Source of the DNA: Chlorobium sp.
GTDB lineage: Bacteria; Bacteroidota; Chlorobiia; Chlorobiales; Chlorobiaceae
Direction: 5' to 3'
Assembly: GCA_028282595.1 (NCBI GenBank)
Contig: JANQHQ010000035.1
Coordinates: forward strand, 62,001-126,000
DNA: 64,000 nucleotides
This document shows positions 52,116 to 60,575 of the stretch, piece after piece. The position numbers and the translations under genes were made by a program. The stretch's first letter is position 1. Every line of letters begins with the position of its first letter. Below the pieces are notes generated by a model, which had not been told where the DNA came from, did no database searches, and saw only the letters and a list, made by a program, of their open reading frames with translations.

Positions 52116-55100
52116 ATGAAAACGATAGCGTTTTTCAACAACATTCACAGCTCGTCAATATGGCACCAACTCGCCGCACCCTTGCGTGAGGAGGGAATCG
52201 AGCTCCTCGTCTACGGTTTCGGAGGAGAGAAAGAGCTTCTCGAAGCCATTGAAAGAGGCGTGATAGATATTTTGCTGACCAGCGTGTCGAGCGATATGCC
52301 GGGGTTTGGAGAGCTGTGCGAGGCGATGCTCCGGGTTCCCGTCAGGATCGGTCTGGGGTCGGGGTTCCCCTCGGGTTTCTCCACATTTCCCGATGCGGAG
52401 GCCGAGGAAGTCGGCGCGTATTTCAGGGTGCTGTCAAGGGAGAATTTCCGGCAGGGGCTGCGCCGCCTTGCCGGTCTGGACCACGCCCTCTGCAGGGAGG
52501 TTGCGACATCGGGGATCTATCATCCCGACGCGGAAGAGCGGTTCGCCGATACGGGAAGATACCGCGCATGGTTGCAAGGGGAGGGGCGTCTGCACGAAGA
52601 GGCGCCGGTGGCCGGGATCATCATGCACTACAGTCAGCTCGCCGAGGAAAATCATGCTGATATCGATCTCCTGATCCGCGAACTCGAAAAACGGGAGGTC
52701 GTGCCGTTCTGCGTTTTCTGCGACGGCATACAGGACGTTCCGGGTGATCGTGAGAAGCGGTATCCCTGGTTCGGTTACTTCAATGGACGCGAGTTGCGTC
52801 CCGACATCGTTCTCAACGCTCTCATGGGCCGGCTGATCGCCTCCCCCGATGATCGCGGGATGTTGAGGGGCCTCGATGTGCCGGTCGTGCAACTGGTCCG
52901 CAACTTCACGCTTTCGCCTGAGCAGTGGCTGAAGGACCCTGTCGGCATCAGCGCCATGAGCCTTACCCATTCGCTGGTGCAGCCTGAAATGTTCGGGGCG
53001 ATCGATCCTGTGATGATCGCCGGTTCGAAGCGCGATTCCGGCGAACCCGGGACGGTGTCCGGGGCGGTTCCGATTCCGGAACGCATCGGCATGGTCGCCC
53101 GGCGTGTCCGGCGCTGGGCGCACCTGAGAAGGACGCCGAACCGTGAAAAGCGTGTTGCCGTTGTACTGCACAACAATCCCTGCAAGGGTGTCGAAAGCAC
53201 CGTCGGCATGGCGGCGGGGCTCGATGTGTTCGAGAGCCTCGCCGGTCTGCTCCGGAAAATGAAAGCGGAGGGGTATGCTGTCGGCGACGCTCCGGAAACG
53301 GGAAAAGGGTTGCTCGACATGATTCAGGGCCGCAAGGCGCTTCACGAGTTCCGGTGGACGACGGTCGATGAAATCGTTCGCAAGGGCGGTGTGCTGCATG
53401 CCATGAAAAAGGGGGAGTACGACCGCTTTTTCCATGCGCTCGACAGATCCGTGAGGCAAAAAGTCGACACCGACTGGGGGGAGTTTCCCGGCGAGAGCAT
53501 GGTCTGGAAAGAGGATGGTGAAGACGTTGTGCTGATTACCGGGCTGCGGTTCGGAAACGTGTTTGTGATGGCGCAGCCGAAACGGGGATGCTACGGGGCG
53601 CGCTGCGACGGTGAAGTCTGCCGCATTCTGCACGATCCGGAGATTTCGCCTCCGCACCAGTGGCTGGCGACCTATTTCTGGATACAGGAGCATGCCGATG
53701 CCGTGATTCACTTCGGAACAAGCGGTGCGCTCGAATATCTTCCCGGCAAACGGGCCGTGCCGTCGGGTAACTGCTTCAGCGATATTTCGCTTGGCGACCT
53801 GCCTAACATCTATCCCTATATCATGGATGTTCCGGGAGAGGGCATGACGGCCAAGCGCAGAGGCCGGGCTGTGATCGTCGATCATCTGACGCCTGCCGGT
53901 CGTCCGGCCCCCGTATCGGAAGTGCTGGCATCGTTCGGGGAGATGCTTGCAGAGTACCGCCGTGCGATTGACGGCAACGAGCGTTCGCGTCTGGAAACGC
54001 TCGGCAAGGCAATGCTCGAACCGGCGGTGAAGCTCCGGTTCCTCGATGAAGGTTCGACGGTGGACGAGCTCCAGGAGGGCGTCGAGCGATTTTCCCGCCA
54101 GATCGAGCGGGTGAAACGTTCGATGGTTCCCGACGGGATGCATCTGTTCGGCTGCGTGCCGCACGATCGCGCCGTGGCCGCGATGATCCTGTCGGCTCTT
54201 TCGCGGTCTCCTGCAGGGGTGTCCTCGTATGAAGAGATTGCCGCACTTCATCGCGCTCCCGGAGTGGATGCCTTTGAGAACGCGGTCGATGTCGTTGCGG
54301 CCGTGCTCGAAGAATCTGCTGTTCCGGACGACATGGCGGCTTACAGCGGTGAACTGCCGTTCGGGCTGAAACGCTGGTGTCGCGAGATGGCGGACAACAT
54401 TTCATCCGCCGGCGACGAGATGGAGAATCTTCTCCGGGCGCTGAACGGGGGATATGTCGATGCGGGGCTTGCGGGGGCGCTTTCGTCGGGCAAGCCGGAT
54501 GTTCTGCCGACCGGCAGGAATTTTTTTGCCGCCGACATCATGACCATGCCGACGGATGCCGCCTGGGATGTCGGGCGGGAACTGGCCGATCGGTTGCTTG
54601 CAAGGTTTTATCGTGAAGAGGGGCGGTTTCCCGAGAGCATCGGGCTGAGCCTCTGGAGTTCGGACGCTTTCAAGTCGGATGGGGAGACACTTGCCCAGAT
54701 TTTTCACCTTCTGGGTGTCGCTCCCGTTCGCCGGTCCAACGGGCGGGTCGACACTGTGACGGTGACACCGACGGAAGAGCTCACGATAGAGCTCGACGGC
54801 AAACGCATACGGCGTCCGCGTGTCGATACGATGATCGAGACCAGCAGTATCGTGCGGGACATGGTGCCGAATTTCATTGCCTTGATCGACAAGGCCGTGG
54901 CCGCCGTCAGCGCGCTTGAAGAGCCGCCGGAGGCCAACTTTGTCAGGAAGCACACTCTCGAACAGCTCGACCGGCTCCAGGAGAAACTTGCCGGCGAGAT
55001 GGATGAATCTTCCTTGCGGCGCCTCGCGCTTTTCAGGGTGTTTGCTTCCGCTCCCGGAACCTACGGTTCAGGCGTCGGGCTTATGCTCGACGCATCGGCA

Positions 55101-55892
55101 TGGGAAGATGAACGAGACCTTGGCGAGGCTTACGTCAACCGGACAGGATATGCCTACAGCGGCGGCACTCTTGACGCGGGGTGCAAGGCTCACGATCTTC
55201 TCGCAGGGCAACTCGAAAGGGTGGAGGTGGCCTGCATCAAACAGACTTCGGCGGAATACGATGCGCTTGACTGCAGTTGCTATGCGTCGAGCGCGGGCGG
55301 AATGACCTCGGCGGCATCGTTGCTGTCCGGGAAAAAGCCGAAGACATGGTGGATCGACGCGACGGTGCCGGGGGAAACCGACATCCGGGAAGTTCGCGAT
55401 GAGATCGACCGTTCCACGAGAGCGAAGCTGTTCAACCGGGAGTGGATCGAGCGGATGAAAGCTCACGGTTTTCAGGGTGCGCAGAGCTTCGCATCCCAGG
55501 TAAATACGCTGTTCAAGTGGAGCGCGACGACCGGAGGGGTCGAACGTCGGGTTTTCGACGGCGTTGTCGAAACGTTCGTCGCCGATACCGAAAATCGCGA
55601 ATGGCTCCGGAAACACAATCCCTACGCCCTCGAGGAAATTACGCGCCGCCTGCTCGAGGCCGGGGCGCGCGGAATCTGGGAAGCACGGGAGGAGCTGCTT
55701 GAAGAGGTGCGCTCCGCGGCACTCGCGCTCGAGGGAGACCTCGAAGAAAGGATCGGCGATGTGGACGAAGAGTTTCAGGGTTCCGGAGTGGACGTGTTCA
55801 CTGAAAAGCAGGTCGATCTCTGGAAAACGGAATGGAAAATGCCGGAAAGGGAAGCGGATGCCGCAAAGAGCGGAAGGGACGGCGATCGATGA
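52116..55892 (+). CDS. CobN-like large subunit 2, divergent, altered HxGxHG motif
   Basis: A second 1258-residue CobN/BchH-family protein, clearly diverged from the first. The family core is recognisable: DLPNIYPYIMDVPGEGMTAKRR, IVDHLTP, LPTGRNFFAADIMTMPT and RVFASAPGTYGSGV. However, the motif that reads HVGKHGSLEW in CobN1 is HFGTSGALEY here, so the second His is Ser (codon 536). This substitution may abolish metal insertion or change its specificity. It starts 40 bases after the ChlI-like gene and overlaps the third binding protein by 4 bases. Confidence 0.88.
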   Translation: MKTIAFFNNIHSSSIWHQLAAPLREEGIELLVYGFGGEKELLEAIERGVIDILLTSVSSDMPGFGELCEAMLRVPVRIGLGSGFPSGFSTFPDAEAEEVGAYFRVLSRENFRQGLRRLAGLDHALCREVATSGIYHPDAEERFADTGRYRAWLQGEGRLHEEAPVAGIIMHYSQLAEENHADIDLLIRELEKREVVPFCVFCDGIQDVPGDREKRYPWFGYFNGRELRPDIVLNALMGRLIASPDDRGMLRGLDVPVVQLVRNFTLSPEQWLKDPVGISAMSLTHSLVQPEMFGAIDPVMIAGSKRDSGEPGTVSGAVPIPERIGMVARRVRRWAHLRRTPNREKRVAVVLHNNPCKGVESTVGMAAGLDVFESLAGLLRKMKAEGYAVGDAPETGKGLLDMIQGRKALHEFRWTTVDEIVRKGGVLHAMKKGEYDRFFHALDRSVRQKVDTDWGEFPGESMVWKEDGEDVVLITGLRFGNVFVMAQPKRGCYGARCDGEVCRILHDPEISPPHQWLATYFWIQEHADAVIHFGTSGALEYLPGKRAVPSGNCFSDISLGDLPNIYPYIMDVPGEGMTAKRRGRAVIVDHLTPAGRPAPVSEVLASFGEMLAEYRRAIDGNERSRLETLGKAMLEPAVKLRFLDEGSTVDELQEGVERFSRQIERVKRSMVPDGMHLFGCVPHDRAVAAMILSALSRSPAGVSSYEEIAALHRAPGVDAFENAVDVVAAVLEESAVPDDMAAYSGELPFGLKRWCREMADNISSAGDEMENLLRALNGGYVDAGLAGALSSGKPDVLPTGRNFFAADIMTMPTDAAWDVGRELADRLLARFYREEGRFPESIGLSLWSSDAFKSDGETLAQIFHLLGVAPVRRSNGRVDTVTVTPTEELTIELDGKRIRRPRVDTMIETSSIVRDMVPNFIALIDKAVAAVSALEEPPEANFVRKHTLEQLDRLQEKLAGEMDESSLRRLALFRVFASAPGTYGSGVGLMLDASAWEDERDLGEAYVNRTGYAYSGGTLDAGCKAHDLLAGQLERVEVACIKQTSAEYDALDCSCYASSAGGMTSAASLLSGKKPKTWWIDATVPGETDIREVRDEIDRSTRAKLFNREWIERMKAHGFQGAQSFASQVNTLFKWSATTGGVERRVFDGVVETFVADTENREWLRKHNPYALEEITRRLLEAGARGIWEAREELLEEVRSAALALEGDLEERIGDVDEEFQGSGVDVFTEKQVDLWKTEWKMPEREADAAKSGRDGDR

Positions 55893-57088
55893 CGCGGCAG
55901 GTCGTTACATGCAGGGTCGCCGGTTGGCGTGCGGTGCTCGTACTCATGTTGTTCGCGCCGGTTCTCTTCGGCGGGTGCCATGCCGCACAGGATCGGACAA
56001 CGTCGCTTTCCCGAAACATCGAAAAGAAGGATACGGGGGTTGTTCCTCTGCGGTATGCACGTCGTTTTACCATGGAAAGAGCAGGCGACGCCACCCTGGT
56101 GGACATTGTAAAACCTGCCGGGGCAAAGCTCGGTGTCCCCTTTCGGTATCTTCTTGTGCCGAAAGACGGAACGGTGCCCGAAGGCTATCCGGACGCCCTT
56201 GTGGTCCGGACGCCGATCGAACGGGTGACCTGCGGTATCGGGCTGCATATAACCATGCTGCAACTGCTGGACGAACTGGAAAGTATCGTCGGTGTAGGCA
56301 GGGCGCAATGGATAGGCAACCCGGAGATTCTCGAAAAGATCGACTCGGGAGCAGTTCTTGAAACCGGTCTTTCAGGGGCCATGAACATGGAGACCGTTCT
56401 CAGCCTCCAGCCCGATCTGACATTTGTCTTTTCGTCCGGCAGCGATACGGATATTCATGAAAAGCTGCTCGCTATCGGTATCAGGCCGGGCCTGTCGAGT
56501 ATGCATCTCGAAGAGCATCCTCTGGGTGTTCTGGAGTGGATCAAATTTTTCGGGGCTTTTTTCGGAAAAGAGGCTGAGGCGGAAACGTTTTTTGCTCAGA
56601 CGGCGGAGCGTTACGAAGCGCTGGAACGGCTTGTTCGCGGTCGGTTCGGCAAGCGTCCGGGGGTTATCGTCGGTCATGGTTTGAGGGGAGTGTGGAGTAC
56701 TCACGGTTCAAGCGCATGGTTTATCCGTTTTCTGCAGGATGCGGGCGCGGACTATATCCTCGAGAACCCGGAAGATTACGAAGAGAACCCGATCAGTTTC
56801 GAGCACGCCGTGAACGTCGGACTGCAGGCGGAATACTGGGTCAATCCCCTCTATACGGCAGTGTCGCTCGCCGATATCGTCGAGGACGACAGCCGCTACA
56901 GTCAGTTTCTGTCGGTCCGGAAAGGCAATGTTTTCAACAACAACGCGTCGTCGTTCAAGAACGGAATGAATGCGTTCTGGGAGACAGGTATGAGCGAGCC
57001 GGATATCGTGCTTGCCGACCTCGTCAGGATTTTTCATCCCGAACTCCTGCCGGACCATGAGTTGAAATATTACCGGCGGTTACGCTGA
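55889..57088 (+). CDS. Corrinoid ABC transporter substrate-binding lipoprotein 3
   Basis: A 399-residue lipoprotein (lipid Cys near 30, LFGGC) paralogous to those at 24436 and 27843. It carries VRTPIERVTCGIGLHITMLQLL, NMETVLSLQPDLTFVF, EEHPLGVLEWIKFFGAFFGKE, and RKGNVFNNNASSFKNGMNAFW, ending YYRRLR. No permease or ATPase is next to it, so it probably feeds the transporter encoded 30 kb upstream or acts with the chelatase operon. Overlaps CobN2 by ATGA. Confidence 0.88.
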   Translation: MTRQVVTCRVAGWRAVLVLMLFAPVLFGGCHAAQDRTTSLSRNIEKKDTGVVPLRYARRFTMERAGDATLVDIVKPAGAKLGVPFRYLLVPKDGTVPEGYPDALVVRTPIERVTCGIGLHITMLQLLDELESIVGVGRAQWIGNPEILEKIDSGAVLETGLSGAMNMETVLSLQPDLTFVFSSGSDTDIHEKLLAIGIRPGLSSMHLEEHPLGVLEWIKFFGAFFGKEAEAETFFAQTAERYEALERLVRGRFGKRPGVIVGHGLRGVWSTHGSSAWFIRFLQDAGADYILENPEDYEENPISFEHAVNVGLQAEYWVNPLYTAVSLADIVEDDSRYSQFLSVRKGNVFNNNASSFKNGMNAFWETGMSEPDIVLADLVRIFHPELLPDHELKYYRRLR

Positions 57089-57101
57089 TGCATTTTCCTT
57101 T

Positions 57102-57129
57102 TTGCGCGTACGCTGAAAAATAGTATAAT
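57102..57129 (+). promoter_or_regulatory. Candidate promoter of riboswitch 4
   Basis: TTGCGC (57102-57107), 16-base spacer, TATAAT (57124-57129, perfect -10), 25 bases before riboswitch P1. Confidence 0.45.
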
Positions 57130-57153
57130 CTCAAACTGTTGTTCTTTCACAGA

Positions 57154-57374
57154 TAGCTGGTGCCGGTTTAAAAGCCGGAGAATAGGGAAGTACGTGAGAT
57201 TCGTACACTGTACCCGCAACTGTACAAACGGTTTGCTTCCGCAAGCCGCGTCACGGCCGCGTGACGCGCGAGCGGAGGATTTTTCCACGGTCACTGCGCA
57301 TGATTTCCGCCCGGAAATCCGCGGGAAGGCCGGGAAAAGATGTCGCCGTTGAAAGTCAGGAGACCTGCCAGTTA
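57154..57374 (+). promoter_or_regulatory. Cobalamin riboswitch 4 (second TonB receptor leader)
   Basis: P1 TAGCTGG/CCAGTTA, core GGTGCCGGTTTAAAAGCCGG, GGGAAGTACGTGA, ACCCGCAACTGTA and B12 box AGTCAGGAGACCTGCC (57354-57369). Nearly identical to riboswitch 1 in its 5' half, different in the variable arm. Hairpin with loop CGGGTTA at 57392-57408. Confidence 0.95.
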
Positions 57375-57555
57375 CGCTTATTGCACGACACGACTACGGG
57401 TTATAGTCAGGCAAAGCAGTTCGTTTTCCTTTTCCGGGGTGTATCAGCATCGATCGGTCGGCAGCATGCCTTCAACTGTCGTTTTAATGGCCCTGATCGG
57501 GGAATGAGCGTTCCCACTGCATTTGCTTTCTGTCCATAACACCAGTCATGTTGAG

Positions 57556-57697
57556 GGCACCTCTATTGATTGTCGTGAGCGACCTGAAGACAAGGCGGAC
57601 GGAGCCGGAGAAACCGGAGTCCCGACAAGTCGGGATGAGGATTTCGAGCACCGCCCAACGAAGTATTCAGGCCGCGTAACAAATTAATGGAGGTGTC
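57556..57697 (+). mobile_element. MITE-like element copy C, between riboswitch 4 and receptor gene
   Basis: About 142 bp, ends GGCACCTCTATTGAT and ATTAATGGAGGTGTC (imperfect inverted repeat), core GAAACCGGAGTCCCGACAAG identical but for one base to copy B. No clear target duplication. Confidence 0.75.
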
Positions 57698-57727
57698 GTC
57701 TTGTAAACGATCAAACATGATTGCAAC

Positions 57728-59758
57728 ATGAGGAAAAAACGCTTTCTGGCATTTCTTGCGGCCGCACTTCTCGCGACAGGCGGGGCGAGGGCCGAAGAAT
57801 CTCCGGAGTCTTCGCACATCGCGAATCACGACGGAAAAGAGATCGTCGTTACGGCCAGCAGGATCGAGGAGTTGAAAAAGGACGTCACGACAAGTATCAC
57901 AGTCATTACCCGCGAAGAGATCGAAACTTCTCCTGCGGAAGATCTCGGCGAACTGTTGGCGGAAAAGAGCATCGGTCACATCCAGAAATACCCCGGAGCT
58001 CTTACCTCGGTCGGTATCCGGGGTTTCCGTAGCGATACGCACGGCAACGACCTGAGGGGAAAGATCCTGATTCTGCTCGACGGCAGGAGGGCCGGCACCG
58101 GCAACCTCGCCAAGCTGATGACGGACAATGTCGAACGGATCGAAATCATCAGGGGACCGGGATCGGTCCAGTTCGGTTCGGCGGCTATCGGCGGCGTGGT
58201 CAACGTGATCACCAGGAAAGGGGATGGGAAACCGGGCGGCTTCATCGAGCAGGAAATGGGCTCTTACGGCTTCAGAAAGACCATCGCGGGGGTGTCGGGA
58301 CGAATCGGCGGGTTCGACTACTCCGTTACCGGGTCGCTCGCTTCTATGGACGATTATGAAACCGGCGACGATGAGAAGTATTTCAACAGCGGTTACGATG
58401 ACGATATCCGCGGAAGCGTCAACCTCGGTTATGAATTCGCTCCCGGCAACAGGATCGGAGTGACCTACACCCATTTCGAGATCGACAGGTCCGGCAATCC
58501 CGGTGATATTGACGAGAACGACCGTGATGATTACAAGGAAACCCGCAACAGGAGTGTCGATTTCAGCTATACGGGAAAGACCGGGGATGACCGCTTGTTC
58601 TGGATGGCTCGCTATTTCGTCGGTGAAGACATGGATGCATGGTATGATCCGGCCTCCAGCGATCCGAGCGGTTGGGACGATGGACTTCCTTTCAGGAAAA
58701 AAACCGATCAACAGGGGGCCCAGGCTCAGGTCAGTTACGCCGACAAAAGCTTCACGGTGACCGCCGGTCTGGACTGGTTGAATTACGATCTCGAGCAGAA
58801 CGATTATACGCCCCTGGAATCCTCCTATGAAGATATGGGCTACTTCGTTCTGGCCAAAGGGCTGTTTTTCGAAGAGCAGCTTGTCTTTACCGTGGGACTC
58901 AGATATGACGATTACGATGTAAGCTACGACAGGGACGAAACCAGTGCCGAAACCTCGGAATCATCCGACAGCTTCGTCAAGAGCTTCGGCATTGCGTATC
59001 ATTTGTCCGACAACGTTAAGTTGCGGGCTTCGTACGGTGAAGGGTTCCAGGTTCCCGAAGCACAGGCGCTTGCAGCCGACTACGTTGTTACGGACTGGTT
59101 GGGGACAAAGCGCTATGTCGGCAACCCGGATCTCGACCCCGAATCGAGCTATACGGTCGATGGCGGTATCGAGGTGACGATCGACGGTTTTGCCTCGTCG
59201 CTGACACTCTTCACGACGGAATACGAAGATTTCATCGAACAGTACGAGATTGCGCCTGACGAGATTTCCTGGAGAAACCAGGACCGCGCGACGGTCACCG
59301 GTATCGAGGGAGAACTTTCCTATCTGTTTCCCGTAACCCTCGCAGGTTCGCAGTTCTTCATGGAGCCTTATACGTCCGGGACCTACATGCTCGATTACGT
59401 GTCGCATTTCGACGACGGTTCTCCTGACGAGGATATCCGTTATCTTCCCGAATGGAATCTTGTGACCGGTTTGAGGGTTCGTGATACCGGTGGTTTCAGT
59501 GGAACGTTCAATGTCGCGTTTTTCGGCGAGACACTGGTACAGGACTGGAGCTCCTGGCCGGCCAGGGATGTCGTCAAAGGCAGCTTCTGCGTCGCCAATC
59601 TGTCGCTGGCTAAGAAGTTTCCGCTGGGTCAGGCAGGTGCGGCGAGCATGACGGTCAAAGGTGGTGTCGAGAACCTGTTCGATCGCGATTACGAGTATGT
59701 CCGTGGTTATGCCATGCCCGGGCGCCGTTTCAGCCTTGGGCTGAGACTCGAAATCTGA
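57728..59758 (+). CDS. btuB: TonB-dependent corrinoid receptor, BtuB-like, second
   Basis: A 676-residue outer-membrane receptor: signal peptide ending GGARA, TonB-box-like KEIVVTASRIEE, plug with GIRGFRSDTHGNDLRGKILILLDGRRAG and IEIIRGPGSVQFGSAAIGGVVNV, Asp-rich extracellular loops (for example near 225-235 and 390-410), and a C-terminal strand RRFSLGLRLEI. It lies behind riboswitch 4. It shares only family-level features with the receptor at 21584, so the two may prefer different corrinoids. Confidence 0.93.
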   Translation: MRKKRFLAFLAAALLATGGARAEESPESSHIANHDGKEIVVTASRIEELKKDVTTSITVITREEIETSPAEDLGELLAEKSIGHIQKYPGALTSVGIRGFRSDTHGNDLRGKILILLDGRRAGTGNLAKLMTDNVERIEIIRGPGSVQFGSAAIGGVVNVITRKGDGKPGGFIEQEMGSYGFRKTIAGVSGRIGGFDYSVTGSLASMDDYETGDDEKYFNSGYDDDIRGSVNLGYEFAPGNRIGVTYTHFEIDRSGNPGDIDENDRDDYKETRNRSVDFSYTGKTGDDRLFWMARYFVGEDMDAWYDPASSDPSGWDDGLPFRKKTDQQGAQAQVSYADKSFTVTAGLDWLNYDLEQNDYTPLESSYEDMGYFVLAKGLFFEEQLVFTVGLRYDDYDVSYDRDETSAETSESSDSFVKSFGIAYHLSDNVKLRASYGEGFQVPEAQALAADYVVTDWLGTKRYVGNPDLDPESSYTVDGGIEVTIDGFASSLTLFTTEYEDFIEQYEIAPDEISWRNQDRATVTGIEGELSYLFPVTLAGSQFFMEPYTSGTYMLDYVSHFDDGSPDEDIRYLPEWNLVTGLRVRDTGGFSGTFNVAFFGETLVQDWSSWPARDVVKGSFCVANLSLAKKFPLGQAGAASMTVKGGVENLFDRDYEYVRGYAMPGRRFSLGLRLEI

Positions 59759-59801
59759 TGTGTTTTTTGCCCGGCTTTTTGTAACTTTTTCTTGTTAATG
59801 T

Positions 59802-59829
59802 AAAAGAGCTGACCGTGGTCGGCTCTTTT
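59802..59829 (+). terminator. Terminator after second TonB receptor
   Basis: AAAAGAGCTGACC paired with GGTCGGCTCTTTT (one G-U pair), ending in TTTT, 43 bases past the stop. Confidence 0.65.
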
Positions 59830-59915
59830 GCGTTGCGAGCCGGGAACTGCCGGTAGTACTGTTTTTTCTGAAAAAGCGCGAAAGAGTGCGCCTCGACAAT
59901 AAAAAAGGTTTTTCC

Positions 59916-60575
59916 ATGAATACAGCGATTACGTCCTGCGAGCGCGATGCGCTTTACAAGGTCATCTACAGCCGCCGTGACGTGCGCGGGCAGTTCGTGC
60001 CCGATCCAGTGCCGGACGACGTGCTTTGGCGGCTGCTCGAAGCGGCTCACCACGCTCCGAGCGTCGGGTTTATGCAGCCCTGGGACTTTATCGTGGTCCG
60101 CGACGAAGAGACGAGAAGCCGGGTGAAGGAGAAGTTCGACATCGCCAACGCCGAGGCCGCGGCCATGTTTTCCGGCGAAAGAGGGGAGCAGTACCGCTCG
60201 TTCAAGCTCGAAGGGATCACGGAGGCCCCTCTGGGAATCTGCGTGACCTGCGACCGCAAGAGGACGGGCGACGTGGTGGTGGGCAGGACAGCCAATCCGG
60301 AGATGGACCTTTACAGTACGGTTTGCGCCGTGCAGAACCTCTGGCTGGCCGCGCGGGCCGAGAATATCGGGGTCGGCTGGGTGAGCATCATTCATCACGA
60401 TCATGTCCGGGACGTGCTCGGTATTCCCGCGGATGTCGTTCCCGTTGCCTGGCTCTGCGTGGGTTATGTTTCCTTCTTCCACGAGACGCCCGAACTGGAA
60501 CAGGCGGGGTGGCTCCCGAGGCTCGACATCCGGAAAATCGTCCATTACGAAAAGTGGGAGAAGAAAGAGGCATGA
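59916..60575 (+). CDS. bluB: 5,6-dimethylbenzimidazole synthase
   Basis: A 219-residue flavin enzyme of the nitroreductase fold. IYSRRDVRGQFVPDPVPDDVLWRLLEAAHHAPSVGFMQPWDF is the BluB N-terminus; the RRDVR Asp corresponds to the conserved catalytic Asp, and GFMQPW is part of the FMN lid. BluB fragments FMNH2 with O2 to make the B12 lower ligand. AAAAGG precedes the ATG at 59916; a GTG at 59886 is an alternative. It starts a new unit after a terminator and overlaps cobQ by 4 bases. Confidence 0.92.
   Translation: MNTAITSCERDALYKVIYSRRDVRGQFVPDPVPDDVLWRLLEAAHHAPSVGFMQPWDFIVVRDEETRSRVKEKFDIANAEAAAMFSGERGEQYRSFKLEGITEAPLGICVTCDRKRTGDVVVGRTANPEMDLYSTVCAVQNLWLAARAENIGVGWVSIIHHDHVRDVLGIPADVVPVAWLCVGYVSFFHETPELEQAGWLPRLDIRKIVHYEKWEKKEA

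Noticed and set aside
60026..60571. N-terminal extension of the cobQ frame over bluB
   Set aside because: cobQ homologs start at the LAIFGTASDVGKS segment; the extension is antisequence of bluB in another frame.
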